Assembly: GCF_000959725.1 (NCBI RefSeq)
Contig: NZ_CP009323.1
Location: forward strand, 1,240,001 to 1,304,000
DNA: 64,000 nt
DNA from: Burkholderia gladioli
Lineage (GTDB): Bacteria > Pseudomonadota > Gammaproteobacteria > Burkholderiales > Burkholderiaceae
Reading direction: 5' to 3'
Part shown: one piece after another, positions 8,747-17,975 of the stretch
How positions within the stretch are numbered: position 1 is the first letter of the stretch
How the letters are laid out: every line of letters starts with the position of its first letter
The notes under the pieces: generated by a model
What the model saw: only the letters and a program-made list of their open reading frames with translations
Told to the model about the DNA's origin: nothing
The model's database searches: none
Position numbers and translations under genes: made by a program

Positions 8747-10420
8747 ATGGAAATCGTCTTCACCGTCCTCATCCTGTTGCTCGCCGTCGCGCTGTCCGGC
8801 ATCGCGATCCGGCTGCTGCCCTGGCGCCCGCCCCTGCCGCTGGTGCAGATCGCGATCGGCTCCCTGCTCGCCTGGCCCAGGCTCGGCCTGCACGTGAGTT
8901 TCGATCCCGAGATCTTCATGCTGCTGTTCATCCCGCCGCTGCTGTTCGCCGACGGCTGGCGGATCCCCAAGCGCGAGCTCTACCTGCAGCGGCGCGCGAT
9001 CCTGATGCTGGCCTTCGGGCTGGTGTTCATCACCGTGGTCGGCGTGGGTTATTTCGCGCACTGGCTGATCCCGGGCCTGCCGCTGCCGGTCGCCTTCGCG
9101 CTGGCCGCGGTGCTCTCGCCGACCGACGCGGTGGCGCTGTCGGGCATCGCCGGCAAGGGCCGGATTCCCGCGCAACTGACCCACATCCTCGAAGGCGAGG
9201 CGCTGATGAACGACGCCTCGGGCCTGGTCGCGCTGAAGTTCGCGATCGCCGCGGCGCTCACTGGCGTGTTCTCGCTGCGCGAGGCCTCGCTCAATTTCGT
9301 GATCGTCGCCTCGGGCGGGCTGGCGGTGGGCGCGCTGCTGGCCTGGCTGTTCAGCACGCTGTCGACGCGCTTCCTGAACGCGGCCCAGGAAGGCGACCCG
9401 GCGCCGGGCATCGTGATGACCCTGCTGATCCCGTTCGCCTCCTACCTGATCGCCGAGCACTTCGAACTGTCAGGCATCCTCTCGGCCGTGGCGGCCGGGA
9501 TGATGATGAACTACACCAGCTTCTCGCGCAGCAGCACGGTGGCCGCGCGCGTACGCGCCGAGAGCACCTGGTCGATGATCGAGTTCGTGTTCAACGGCAT
9601 GGTGTTCATCATGCTGGGCCTGCAGATGCCGCAGATCATCGGCCGCGCGCTGCTGTCGGCGCATCACGAGAGCGATGCGCTGGTGGCGGCCATGATCGGC
9701 TACGTGCTGGCGATGATGGCCGCGCTCTACCTGATCCGCTTCGCCTGGGTCTGGCTGCTGCGCTGGTTCGCCAGCAAGCGCGCCGCGCGGCGCGGCATGA
9801 CGGGCTCCTGGGCGGGCTTTCGCACCGTGGCGCTGATGACGGTGGGCGGCGTGCGCGGCGCCATCACGCTGGCCGGCGTGCTGTCGCTGCCGGTGGCGCT
9901 CGGCGACGGCACGCCGCTGGCCGGGCGCGACACGGCGATCTTCATCGCCTCGGGCGTGATCCTCGGCTCGCTGCTGGTGGCCGTATTCGGCCTGCCGCTG
10001 CTGCTGCGCGGCCTGCGCACCACGCCGAACCCGCATGCGCACGAGGAACGCGCGGCACGCGCGGCCGCCGCCCAGGCCGCGATCCGCGCGATCGACGCGA
10101 CCCATGACACGCTCACGGAAACGCTCGACGAAGCCGACGCGGCACGCTGCGCCGACCTGACCGCGCGCGTGATGGATCTCTACCGGCGCCGCCTGGTGAG
10201 CCTCGACGATGCCGACGACGCGGCCACGCTGCGCGCCGAGGCCAAGCAGGCCGAGAAGATGGAGCTGCAAATGAAGATCGCGGCGGTGCGCGCCGAACGC
10301 GCGGCGCTGTACCGGATGCGCGCCGAGCAGAAGATCAACGACGAAACGCTCGGCAAGCTGATGCGCGAGGTCGACCTGTCGGAGACGGCGCTGTCGACGC
10401 GCAAGAAAGGGCTGGTCTGA
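8747..10420 (+). CDS. Na+/H+ antiporter, CPA1 (NhaP/YjcE) family
   Basis: A 557-residue inner-membrane protein with about 12 hydrophobic segments up to residue 425. It shows the CPA1 core motifs SPTDAVALSGI and GEALMNDASGLVALKF; the Asn-Asp pair is the cation/proton-binding site of the family. An EF.FNGMVFIMLGLQ segment and VRGAITLAG are also present. From about residue 430 there is a soluble, charged, coiled-coil-prone tail (many Glu/Arg/Ala), as in the bacterial Na+/H+ antiporter group that includes YjcE. It exchanges monovalent cations for protons in pH and Na+ homeostasis; cation choice is not readable. The start is the ATG at 8747, because the frame extending upstream lacks hydrophobic character. 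Confidence 0.88.
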   Translation: MEIVFTVLILLLAVALSGIAIRLLPWRPPLPLVQIAIGSLLAWPRLGLHVSFDPEIFMLLFIPPLLFADGWRIPKRELYLQRRAILMLAFGLVFITVVGVGYFAHWLIPGLPLPVAFALAAVLSPTDAVALSGIAGKGRIPAQLTHILEGEALMNDASGLVALKFAIAAALTGVFSLREASLNFVIVASGGLAVGALLAWLFSTLSTRFLNAAQEGDPAPGIVMTLLIPFASYLIAEHFELSGILSAVAAGMMMNYTSFSRSSTVAARVRAESTWSMIEFVFNGMVFIMLGLQMPQIIGRALLSAHHESDALVAAMIGYVLAMMAALYLIRFAWVWLLRWFASKRAARRGMTGSWAGFRTVALMTVGGVRGAITLAGVLSLPVALGDGTPLAGRDTAIFIASGVILGSLLVAVFGLPLLLRGLRTTPNPHAHEERAARAAAAQAAIRAIDATHDTLTETLDEADAARCADLTARVMDLYRRRLVSLDDADDAATLRAEAKQAEKMELQMKIAAVRAERAALYRMRAEQKINDETLGKLMREVDLSETALSTRKKGLV

Positions 10421-10456
10421 GGGCACGGGCCCGACGATCGACCGAGCGGCGGGCAG

Positions 10457-10490
10457 GTGCGGCGGCGACGGCTCACGCCGGCCGCCGCAC
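10457..10490. terminator. stem-loop between convergent antiporter and oxidoreductase genes
   Basis: GTGCGGCGGC (10457-10466) and GCCGCCGCAC (10481-10490) form a perfect 10-bp GC stem in the 73-base convergent gap. There is no T-tract on either strand, so termination efficiency is uncertain. Confidence 0.45.
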
Positions 10491-10493
10491 CGT

Positions 10494-13400
10494 TCACTTC
10501 GCCACCACCACCGGGATGCCGCGCAGCGCGCCGCCGCCCTTGATCGACTCGATGGCATGCGCGACCGCCGCGCTGGTGCTCGCCTCGACGCCGGCCGCGA
10601 GCGCCAGCGGCCGCTCGGCGCGCTTCATGGCCGCCACGCTGGCCAGCTTCACCGGCCCGTAACCGCGCACGCGGGCAGGTAGCGCCGCCAGCGCGGCCAC
10701 CGCCTCGGCCACCTCGGCCGAGCGCGACTGCAGCGCCGCGAAGGCGCGCGTCATCGTCACTTCGTAATCGTCGGCCAGCGCGCGCTCCATGCGCCGCTCC
10801 TCGGTGCGCCCGAACGGATCGAGCAGGCTGCCGCGCAGCGCGCGAAAGCGCGCGAGCATGCCGAGCACGGGCCACATCCAGCCGCCGAAACTTTGCTTCC
10901 TCGGCCGCGCGCCGTCGCGGCTCCTGGCCGTGGTGGGCGGCGCCATGTGGAAGCGCAGGCGGTAGTCGCTGCCGGCGGTGCCCTCGAACTGCGCTGCCAG
11001 CGCCGCGCGGAAGCTGCCATCGCTATAGAGCCGCGCCACCTCGTATTCGTCCTTCACGGCCAGCAGGCGATAAAAGGTGGTCGCCACCGCCTCGGCCACG
11101 CGCTCGTCGCCGGTGGCGCGCGCGGCGCCGACCAGCGCGCGGTAACGCTCGACGTAGCGGCGCCCGCCATAGGCATCGAGCCGCCCGGCGCGATCCTCGA
11201 CCAGCTCGTCGAGCGTGCGCGGCGCCACCACCTGCGGCAGCGGATGCCGCGCGTTCCACAACGCGTCGAGCCCGGCCGGATCGGCGGCGGCCATGCGCCC
11301 GATCGCGAAGGCCAGCCGGTTGGCGGCCACCGCCACGCCGTTCAGCTCGATCGCGCGCATCAGCGCGTCCAGCGAGACCGGCACACGCCCCAGCTGCCAG
11401 GCGAAACCGAGCATCAGGATGTTCGCGCCGATGCTGTCGCCGAGGAACCTGGCGACCAGCGCCTGGGCATCGCAGTCGCTCACGAAGTCCTCGCCGGCCG
11501 CGTGGCGCATCTTGTCGAGCAGCGCCTCGGCATGCAGGCTCGCGTCGGGATCGCGCACGAAGGCGGCGTTCGGAATCCGGTGCGTGTTGACCACGATCCG
11601 CGTGCGCGCATGGCGCACCGTCTGCAGCGCCTCGGCGCTGGCGCCCACCACCATGTCGCAAGCCAGCAGCACGTCGGCCTGTTGCGTGTCGATGCGCACC
11701 TGGTTCAGCCATTCGTCGCGCGCGGCGATCCGCACGTAGGACAGCACCGAGCCGCCCTTCTGCGCGAAGCCCATGAAGTCGAGCACCGAGGCGCTCTTGC
11801 CTTCCAGGTGCGCGGCCATGCTGATCAGCGCGCCGACCGTCACCACGCCGGTGCCGCCCACGCCCGTCACCAGCATGTCGTAGGGCGCCGCGTCGAGCCG
11901 CGCGGCCGGCAGCGGCAGCGCCTCGACGCTCGCGGCCAGCGCGGCCTCGTCGAAGGCGATGCCGGCCGCCTTCTTCAGCGCCGCGCCCTCCACCGTCACG
12001 AAGCTCGGGCAGAAGCCGTTCACGCAGGAATAGTCCTTGTTGCAGGAGGATTGGTCGATGCGGCGCTTGCGGCCCAGCGGCGTCTCCACCGGCTCCACCG
12101 ACAGGCAGTTCGACTGCACGCCGCAATCGCCGCAACCCTCGCAGACAGCCTCGTTGATGAAGGCGCGCCGCGCCGGGTCGGGACACTCGCCCTTCTTGCG
12201 GCGGCGCCGCTTCTCGGCCGCGCAGGTCTGGTCGTAGATCAGCACCGTCACGCCGTCGGTGTCGCGCAGCTCGCGCTGCACGGCATCGAGCTCGTCGCGG
12301 TGATGGAAGGTGGTGCCGCGCGGGAACTGGTCGCGATGGCCGTCGTACTTTTCCGGCTCGTCGGATACCACCACGAAGCGCGACACGCCCTCGGCCTCCA
12401 CCTGCCGCGCGATCTGCGGCACCGACAGGCTGCCGTCGACGGGCTGGCCGCCCGTCATCGCCACCGCGTCGTTGTAGAGGATCTTGTAGGTGAGCGTGGC
12501 GCGCGCGGCCACCGCCTGGCGGATCGCCAGGATGCCTGAATGAAAGTAGGTGCCGTCGCCGAGGTTCTGGAACACGTGGCGCGTGTTGGTGAACATCGCG
12601 TGCGCGGCCCAGTCGACGCCCTCGCCGCCCATCTGGATCAGCCCGGTGGTGTCGCGCTCCATCCACGAGGCCATGAAGTGGCAGCCGATTCCCGCCTGCG
12701 CGATCGAGCCTTCAGGCACCTTGGTCGAGGTGTTGTGCGGGCAGCCCGAGCAGAAGTAGGGCGTGCGCTTCACCGCGTCGGCCTCGTTGGAGAGGATGTC
12801 CGGCGCGATCAGCTCGACCACGCGCTCGCGGCGGTCCAGCGCCGGGCGATGCCGCGCCAGCCAGTCGGCGAACACCGGCAGCACGCGCGAGGGCCGCAGT
12901 TCGCCGAGCGCCGAGAGCAGCGGCGCGCCCTGCGCGTCGTGCTTGCCGAGCACGCGCGGACGCGCGCCCTCGACGCGGTTGTAGAGATGGTCCTTGATCT
13001 GCTGCTCGATCACCGGGCCCTTCTCCTCGATCACCAGCACTTCCTCGAGCCCCTCGACGAAGCGCTCCAGCCGCGTGGTCTCGAGCGGAAAGGACAGGCC
13101 GACCTTGTAGATGCGCACGCCGGCCGCGTCGAGGTCGGCCACCGTCAGGTCGAGCCGCCGCAGCGCTTCCATCAGGTCGAGATGGGCCTTGCCGCAGGTC
13201 ACGATGCCCACGCTCGCGCGCGGGCTGGGCGCCACCCAGCGGTCGATGCTGTTGTGCTTGGCGAAGTGGCGCACCGCGTCGAGCTTGGCCGCCAGCCGCG
13301 CCTCGATCGACAGGCTCGGCAGGTCGGGCCAGCGATTGTGCAGGCCGCCGGCCGGCGCGGCGAAGGCGGGTGGCTCGGGCCAGTCGGTGACGAGCGCGTC

Positions 13401-14072
13401 GAGGTCGACGGTCGAGCCCGATTCCACCGTCTCCGAGATCGCCTTGAAGCCGACCCAGGCGCCCGAGAAACGCGACAGCGCCCAGCCGTAGAGACCGAAC
13501 TCCAGCATGTCGGCGATGTTGGAAGGGTTCACCACCGGCATCTGCCAGCCGATCATCGAGAAATCGCTCTGGTGCGGCATCGAGGACGAGACGCAGCCGT
13601 GGTCGTCGCCGGCCACCACCAGCACGCCGCCATGCGGGGAGGCGCCATAGGCGTTGCCGTGCTTGAGCGCGTCGCCGGCGCGATCGACGCCGGGGCCCTT
13701 GCCGTACCACATCGCGAACACGCCCTCGACGGTGCGCTCCGGGTCGGCCTCGACGCGCTGCGTGCCGAGCACCGCCGTGCCGCCCAGCTCCTCGTTGATG
13801 GCGGGCAGGAAGCGCACGCGGGCCGCGTCGAGCAGCTTCTTCGCCTTCCACATCTGCTGGTCGACCATGCCCAGCGGCGAGCCGCGGTAGCCGCTGACGA
13901 AACCGGCCGAGTCGATCGCGTGCGCGGCGTCGCGCTCGCGCTGCATCAGCATCAGGCGCACCAGCGCCTGGGTGCCGGTCAGGAACACGCGGCCGCGCGT
14001 GGCGGTGAGATTGTCGGTGAGGCGGTAGTCGGCGAGGGCGGGGGTGCCGTCCAGCGGCGGTCGGGCGGTCAT
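10494..14072 (-). CDS. indolepyruvate ferredoxin oxidoreductase, fused alpha/beta type
   Basis: A 1192-residue fusion of IorA- and IorB-like parts. It oxidatively decarboxylates arylpyruvates (indolepyruvate, phenylpyruvate) to aryl-acyl-CoA, passing electrons to a ferredoxin, in aromatic amino acid breakdown. The N-terminal pyrimidine-type TPP domain starts GRVFLTGTQALVRLMLMQ. The TPP/metal-binding domain is around residues 430-560 (CSGCPHNTSTKVPEGS, GIGCHFMASWM, QMGGEGVDWAA). A cysteine-rich Fe-S segment lies near residues 640-690 (CEGCGDC, SSCNKDYSC, NGFCPSF). The gamma/IorB-type domain begins at MLVTGVGGTGVVTVGALIS near residue 735. The length fits the proteobacterial single-chain type. 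It is divergent from the arsenic operon, with about 220 bases between starts. No regulator or ferredoxin gene is adjacent. Confidence 0.9.
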   Translation of the reverse strand: MTARPPLDGTPALADYRLTDNLTATRGRVFLTGTQALVRLMLMQRERDAAHAIDSAGFVSGYRGSPLGMVDQQMWKAKKLLDAARVRFLPAINEELGGTAVLGTQRVEADPERTVEGVFAMWYGKGPGVDRAGDALKHGNAYGASPHGGVLVVAGDDHGCVSSSMPHQSDFSMIGWQMPVVNPSNIADMLEFGLYGWALSRFSGAWVGFKAISETVESGSTVDLDALVTDWPEPPAFAAPAGGLHNRWPDLPSLSIEARLAAKLDAVRHFAKHNSIDRWVAPSPRASVGIVTCGKAHLDLMEALRRLDLTVADLDAAGVRIYKVGLSFPLETTRLERFVEGLEEVLVIEEKGPVIEQQIKDHLYNRVEGARPRVLGKHDAQGAPLLSALGELRPSRVLPVFADWLARHRPALDRRERVVELIAPDILSNEADAVKRTPYFCSGCPHNTSTKVPEGSIAQAGIGCHFMASWMERDTTGLIQMGGEGVDWAAHAMFTNTRHVFQNLGDGTYFHSGILAIRQAVAARATLTYKILYNDAVAMTGGQPVDGSLSVPQIARQVEAEGVSRFVVVSDEPEKYDGHRDQFPRGTTFHHRDELDAVQRELRDTDGVTVLIYDQTCAAEKRRRRKKGECPDPARRAFINEAVCEGCGDCGVQSNCLSVEPVETPLGRKRRIDQSSCNKDYSCVNGFCPSFVTVEGAALKKAAGIAFDEAALAASVEALPLPAARLDAAPYDMLVTGVGGTGVVTVGALISMAAHLEGKSASVLDFMGFAQKGGSVLSYVRIAARDEWLNQVRIDTQQADVLLACDMVVGASAEALQTVRHARTRIVVNTHRIPNAAFVRDPDASLHAEALLDKMRHAAGEDFVSDCDAQALVARFLGDSIGANILMLGFAWQLGRVPVSLDALMRAIELNGVAVAANRLAFAIGRMAAADPAGLDALWNARHPLPQVVAPRTLDELVEDRAGRLDAYGGRRYVERYRALVGAARATGDERVAEAVATTFYRLLAVKDEYEVARLYSDGSFRAALAAQFEGTAGSDYRLRFHMAPPTTARSRDGARPRKQSFGGWMWPVLGMLARFRALRGSLLDPFGRTEERRMERALADDYEVTMTRAFAALQSRSAEVAEAVAALAALPARVRGYGPVKLASVAAMKRAERPLALAAGVEASTSAAVAHAIESIKGGGALRGIPVVVAK

Positions 14073-14291
14073 GAGGCTTGTCTCCGGGGATTGGGCTGCG
14101 GCTGTCTGTCGCTATCAGTTGGCACTATTTTTCGCCGCCATTAGAAGAATTGTTTTTCTGATCCTGCTCGGGATTTCTTGAATCGAGCAAGTTCCCTCGC
14201 CAATTTCACGAATTTCGAGAGAAATCTCGCGCATCTTGATCGACCGCAAATCTCCCTCGCTTCGTTTTTATATTTCAACTATTATCGAAAC

Positions 14292-14633
14292 ATGGAAACG
14301 AACCAAGCCGTCCGCGCCCTCGGGGCACTCGCCCAGGCATCCCGCCTGGGCATTTTTCGTCTGCTCGTCGAGGCCGGCCCCGTCGGCATGGCCGCCGGGC
14401 AGATCGCCGAGCAACTGGGCATCGCGCCCTCCTCGCTGTCGTTCCACATGAAGGAGCTGACGCACGCCGAACTGGTGACGGTCGAGCAGCGCGGCCGCTT
14501 CATGATCTACGCGGCCAACTATGCGCAGATGAACGCGCTGATGGGCTTCCTGACCGAGAACTGCTGCGCCGGCCAGGCCTGCGCGGCGACCGAGGCGCCC
14601 GCCTGCTGCCCGCCCTCTCCCCCTTCCTGCTGA
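14292..14633 (+). CDS. arsR: ArsR-family arsenite-responsive repressor
   Basis: A 113-residue winged-helix repressor: LGALAQASRLGIFRLLVEAG, recognition helix APSSLSFHMKELTHAELV, and wing VEQRGRFMIYAA. It is expected to repress the ars operon and release DNA on binding As(III). The sensor is not the classic helix-3 CxC. Instead there is a C-terminal cysteine cluster NCCAGQAC (C91, C92, C97), with further cysteines at 105, 106 and 113. This placement resembles the Acidithiobacillus ferrooxidans ArsR type, in which C95/C96/C102 bind arsenite. The ATG at 14292 is preferred; an upstream in-frame start at 14178 lies inside the AT-rich promoter. The AT-rich stretch just before the ATG, with TTTC and GAAA half-sites, is the likely operator. 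Confidence 0.9.
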   Translation: METNQAVRALGALAQASRLGIFRLLVEAGPVGMAAGQIAEQLGIAPSSLSFHMKELTHAELVTVEQRGRFMIYAANYAQMNALMGFLTENCCAGQACAATEAPACCPPSPPSC

Positions 14634-14644
14634 TCCCGCCCGCC

Positions 14645-15712
14645 ATGTCCAGCTCACCCGTCACGGGGCGCGGCCACACCGCCGCGCCCGCCATCGGCCG
14701 CTTCGAACGCTACCTGAGCCTCTGGGTCGTGCTCTGCATCCTGGCCGGCATCGCGCTCGGCCGCCTGCTGCCCGGGCTGTTCGGGGCCGTCGGCGGCATG
14801 GAGCTGGCCCACGTCAACCTGCCGGTCGGCCTGCTGATCTGGGTGATGATCGTGCCGATGCTGATCAAGGTCGATTTCGGCGCCTTGTCGGGGCTGCGGC
14901 GCCACGCGCGCGGCATCGGCGTCACGCTGGCGGTCAACTGGCTGGTCAAGCCGTTCTCGATGGCCCTGCTGGGCTGGCTGTTCCTGCGGCAGTGCTTCGC
15001 CGCCTGGCTGCCCGCCGGGCAGCTCGACAGCTACCTGGCCGGCCTGATCCTGCTGGCCGCCGCGCCCTGCACCGCGATGGTGTTCGTGTGGAGCCGGCTG
15101 ACCGGCGGCGACCCGCTGTTCACGCTGTCCCAGGTCGCGCTCAACGACGCGATCATGGTGTTCGCCTTCGCGCCGCTGGTGGGCCTGCTGCTCGGCGCGA
15201 GCGCGATCGCGGTGCCCTGGGCGACGCTGGGCGCCTCGGTGCTGCTCTACATCGTGCTGCCGGTGCTGCTGGCCCAGTTCGCCAGGAAGCGGCTGCTGGC
15301 GCGCGGCCCGGCGCGCTTCGAGGCGGCCCTGGCCGCGCTGGGGCCCTGGTCGATCGCCGCCCTGCTGGCCACCCTGGTGCTGCTGTTCGGCTTCCAGGGC
15401 GAGGCGATCCTGCGCCAGCCGCTGGTGATCGCGCTGCTCGCCGTGCCGATCCTGGTGCAGGTGCTGTTCAACGCGGGCCTCGCCTACTGGCTGAACCGCG
15501 CGCTCGGCGAGCGGCACGAGATCGCCGGCCCCTCGGCGCTGATCGGCGCCTCCAATTTCTTCGAACTGGCGGTCGCCACCGCCATCGGCCTGTTCGGCCT
15601 GCAATCGGGCGCCGCGCTCGCCACCGTGGTGGGCGTGCTGATCGAGGTGCCGGTGATGCTGCTGGTGGTGCGCGTCGTCAACCGCTCGCGCGCCTGGTAC
15701 GAGCGCGCCTGA
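14645..15712 (+). CDS. arsB: ACR3-family arsenite efflux transporter
   Basis: A 355-residue inner-membrane carrier with about 10 hydrophobic segments. Family marks are RYLSLWVVLCILAGIALG at the first helix, PVGLLIWVMIVPMLIKVDF, the conserved cysteine in APCTAMVFVWS, and the late-helix SALIGASNFFELAVATAI. It is the ACR3/BASS-superfamily type, not the unrelated ArsB (12-helix) type, even though such genes are often called arsB. It expels As(OH)3 using the proton motive force. It lies 11 bases after arsR and 18 bases before arsC, clearly in one operon. Confidence 0.93.
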   Translation: MSSSPVTGRGHTAAPAIGRFERYLSLWVVLCILAGIALGRLLPGLFGAVGGMELAHVNLPVGLLIWVMIVPMLIKVDFGALSGLRRHARGIGVTLAVNWLVKPFSMALLGWLFLRQCFAAWLPAGQLDSYLAGLILLAAAPCTAMVFVWSRLTGGDPLFTLSQVALNDAIMVFAFAPLVGLLLGASAIAVPWATLGASVLLYIVLPVLLAQFARKRLLARGPARFEAALAALGPWSIAALLATLVLLFGFQGEAILRQPLVIALLAVPILVQVLFNAGLAYWLNRALGERHEIAGPSALIGASNFFELAVATAIGLFGLQSGAALATVVGVLIEVPVMLLVVRVVNRSRAWYERA

Positions 15713-15730
15713 CTTCCCAAGGAGAGCCTC

Positions 15731-16162
15731 ATGAGCGAGGTCACCATCTATCACAACCCCGATTGCGGGACCTCGCGCAACACGCTCGCGATGATCCGCC
15801 ACGCCGGCATCGAGCCGCGTATCGTCCACTACCTGCTCACGCCGCCCGATCGCGACACGCTGCTCGGGTTGATCGCGGCGATGGGCATCGCCCCTCGCGA
15901 ATTGCTCCGCCGCAAGGACACGCCCCACGAGGCGCTCGGGCTCGACGATCCGGCCTGGCGCGACGAGCAGTTGATCGACTTCATGCTCGCGCATCCGATC
16001 CTGATCAACCGGCCGATCGTGGTCACGCCGCGCGGCACGCGGCTCTGCCGTCCTTCCGAGACGGTGCTCGAGCTGTTGCCGGCGGGCCCGCGAGGACCGT
16101 TCGCGAAGGAGGACGGCGAAGTGGTGATCGACGCGGAGGGCCGACGTGTCCGCCCCGCTTGA
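15731..16162 (+). CDS. arsC: glutaredoxin-dependent arsenate reductase
   Basis: The 143-residue product belongs to the Spx/ArsC thioredoxin-fold family of the E. coli plasmid R773 type. The catalytic cysteine is C12 in [12 protein letters not shown]. The arginines that bind arsenate are in ELLRRKDTP and in [13 protein letters not shown]. It reduces arsenate to arsenite with glutathione and glutaredoxin, supplying substrate for the efflux pump encoded just upstream. The ribosome binding site is AGGAG. Its 3' end overlaps the arsH start by 17 bases. Confidence 0.95.
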   Translation: MSEVTIYHNPDCGTSRNTLAMIRHAGIEPRIVHYLLTPPDRDTLLGLIAAMGIAPRELLRRKDTPHEALGLDDPAWRDEQLIDFMLAHPILINRPIVVTPRGTRLCRPSETVLELLPAGPRGPFAKEDGEVVIDAEGRRVRPA

Positions 16163-16871
16163 TACCCTGCTGCCGCAATTGGACGCCGCCGCGTTTCGTG
16201 TGCCGGCGCTCGCCGAGCTGCTCGGCAAACCCGCGCCCGATCACGCGCCGCGTTTCCTGCTGCTGCACGGCTCGTTGCGCGAACGCTCCTACAGCCGCCT
16301 GCTCGCGCAGGAAGCAGCGCGCCTGCTGAGCGCGATGGGCGGCGAGGTGAGGCTCTACGATCCGCATGGCCTGCCGCTGCCCGACGACGCGCCGGAAACG
16401 CATCCGAAGGTGGCCGAGCTGCGCGAGCTCGCGCAATGGTCGGAAGGCATGGTGTGGTGCTCGCCCGAGCGTCACGGCGCGATGACCGGCATCATGAAAT
16501 CGCAGATCGACTGGATCCCCCTCGCGAGCGGCGCGATCCGCCCGACCCAGGGCAAGACGCTGGCGCTGATGCAGGTCAGCGGCGGCTCCCAGTCGTTCAA
16601 TGCGCTCAACCAGATGCGCGTGCTCGGCCGCTGGATGCGCATGCTGACGATCCCGAACCAGTCCTCGGTGGCCAAGGCCTACCAGGAGTTCGACGAGGAC
16701 GGCCGGATGAAGCCGTCGCCCTATTTCGATCGGGTGGTCGACGTGATGGAGGAACTGATGAAGTTCACCCTGCTCACGCGCGGCGCCGGCAGCTATCTGG
16801 TGGATCGCTACAGCGAACGGCGCGAGCAGGCCGAGGCGCTGTCCAAGCGCATGAACCAGGCCAGCCTCTGA
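16146..16871 (+). CDS. arsH: ArsH NADPH-dependent flavoprotein
   Basis: A 241-residue flavodoxin-like FMN reductase. The phosphate-binding loop is [13 protein letters not shown], and the family segment [19 protein letters not shown] follows. ArsH proteins oxidise trivalent organoarsenicals such as methylarsenite or reduce quinones. Together with arsC and ACR3 this widens resistance to organic arsenicals. The start is GTG at 16146, inside the end of arsC, implying coupled translation. It is last in the operon, and a bidirectional terminator follows 23 bases after the stop. Confidence 0.93.
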   Translation: MSAPLDTLLPQLDAAAFRVPALAELLGKPAPDHAPRFLLLHGSLRERSYSRLLAQEAARLLSAMGGEVRLYDPHGLPLPDDAPETHPKVAELRELAQWSEGMVWCSPERHGAMTGIMKSQIDWIPLASGAIRPTQGKTLALMQVSGGSQSFNALNQMRVLGRWMRMLTIPNQSSVAKAYQEFDEDGRMKPSPYFDRVVDVMEELMKFTLLTRGAGSYLVDRYSERREQAEALSKRMNQASL

Positions 16872-16894
16872 ACGATATTCCGGTCTGCCAACGA

Positions 16895-16926
16895 AAAAGC
16901 GGGAACGCCTTCGCGTTCCCGCTTTT
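16895..16926. terminator. bidirectional intrinsic terminator between arsH and sbp
   Basis: AAAAGCGGGAACG (16895-16907) and CGTTCCCGCTTTT (16914-16926) form a perfect 13-bp stem with loop CCTTCG. The A-run on one flank and T-run on the other let it work on both strands, for arsH and for the convergent sulfate-binding protein gene. Confidence 0.93.
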
Positions 16927-16955
16927 CCTTCGCGCGCCAGTCGCGAGCGCTGCGC

Positions 16956-17975
16956 TTACTTCCGGTCGACCACGATCCGGTCGAAGGTACCGCCGTCGGC
17001 GAAATGCGTCTTCTGCACCTGGTCCCAGCTGCCGAACACCTGCTCGACGCTGAAGGTCTTGAGCGGCTTGAACTCGGCCGCGTGCTGCTTGAGCACGGCC
17101 GGATCGCGCGGGCGCAGGTGGTGCTGCGCGATGATCTCCTGCCCGGCCGGCGAATACAGGTAGTCGAGATAGGCCTGCGCCACCTTGCGCGTGCCCTTCT
17201 TGTCGACCACCTTGTCGACCAGCGCCACGGGCGGCTCGGCCAGGATGCTGCTGGACGGATAGACCGCGTCGAACTGCTGGCCCGAGCTGCCGCTGTCCAT
17301 CAGCGCGACCTCGTTCTCGAAGGTCACCAGCACGTCGCCGATCTCGCGCTGCGTGAAGGTGGTGGTGGCGCCGCGACCGCCCGCGTCGAGCACCGGCACG
17401 TTGCGGAAGATCGCCTTCTCGAACTCGAGCGCCTGCTCGTCGCTGGCGCCCTTGAGCTTCTGGTAGCCCCAGGCGGCCAGGTAGGCGTAGCGGCCGTTGC
17501 CCGAGGTCTTCGGGTTGGCGATCACCACCTGCACGCCGGGCTTGGCCAGGTCGCTCCAGTCGCGGATCTGCTTGGGGTTGCCGTGGCGCACCAGGAACAC
17601 CATGGTGGTCGAGTACGGCGAGCTGTTGTCGGGCAGGCGCTTGCGCCAGTCCTTGGGCAGCAACTGGCCGCGCTCGGCGAGCAGGTCGATGTCGTTGGGC
17701 TGGTTCATGGTGACCACGTCGGCCTGCAGGCCTTGCAGCACCGACAGCGCCTGCGCGCTGGAGGCGCCGTGCGACTGGCGGATCGAGACGGTCTCGCCGG
17801 TCTTCTGCTTCCAGGCGGCGGCGAAACCGGCGTCGATATCCTTGTAGAGCTCGCGCGTCACGTCGTAGGACACGTTCAGCAACGCGGTGTCCGCGTGCGC
17901 GGCCGGCGCCGCCGCGACGATCGCCGCCGCCGCGCCCGCGATCAGCCAGCGGCCGATCCCTTGCTTCTGGTTCAT
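16956..17975 (-). CDS. sbp: periplasmic sulfate/thiosulfate-binding protein
   Basis: The 339-residue product has a signal peptide (cleavage near AAHA-D, residue 29). The sulfate-binding family signature runs through the mature protein: LLNVSYDVTRELYKDI, RQSHGASSAQA, VVTMNQPNDID, NPKTSGNGRYAYLAAWGY, GGRGATTTFTQREIGDVL, and a C-terminal DYLYSPAGQEI. It delivers sulfate to a CysTWA-type ABC importer. Unusually for a transport component, no permease or ATPase gene follows; the gene stands alone behind a terminator, so it must use a transporter encoded elsewhere. A CysB-type site in its upstream region is plausible but not identifiable by eye. Confidence 0.92.
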   Translation of the reverse strand: MNQKQGIGRWLIAGAAAAIVAAAPAAHADTALLNVSYDVTRELYKDIDAGFAAAWKQKTGETVSIRQSHGASSAQALSVLQGLQADVVTMNQPNDIDLLAERGQLLPKDWRKRLPDNSSPYSTTMVFLVRHGNPKQIRDWSDLAKPGVQVVIANPKTSGNGRYAYLAAWGYQKLKGASDEQALEFEKAIFRNVPVLDAGGRGATTTFTQREIGDVLVTFENEVALMDSGSSGQQFDAVYPSSSILAEPPVALVDKVVDKKGTRKVAQAYLDYLYSPAGQEIIAQHHLRPRDPAVLKQHAAEFKPLKTFSVEQVFGSWDQVQKTHFADGGTFDRIVVDRK

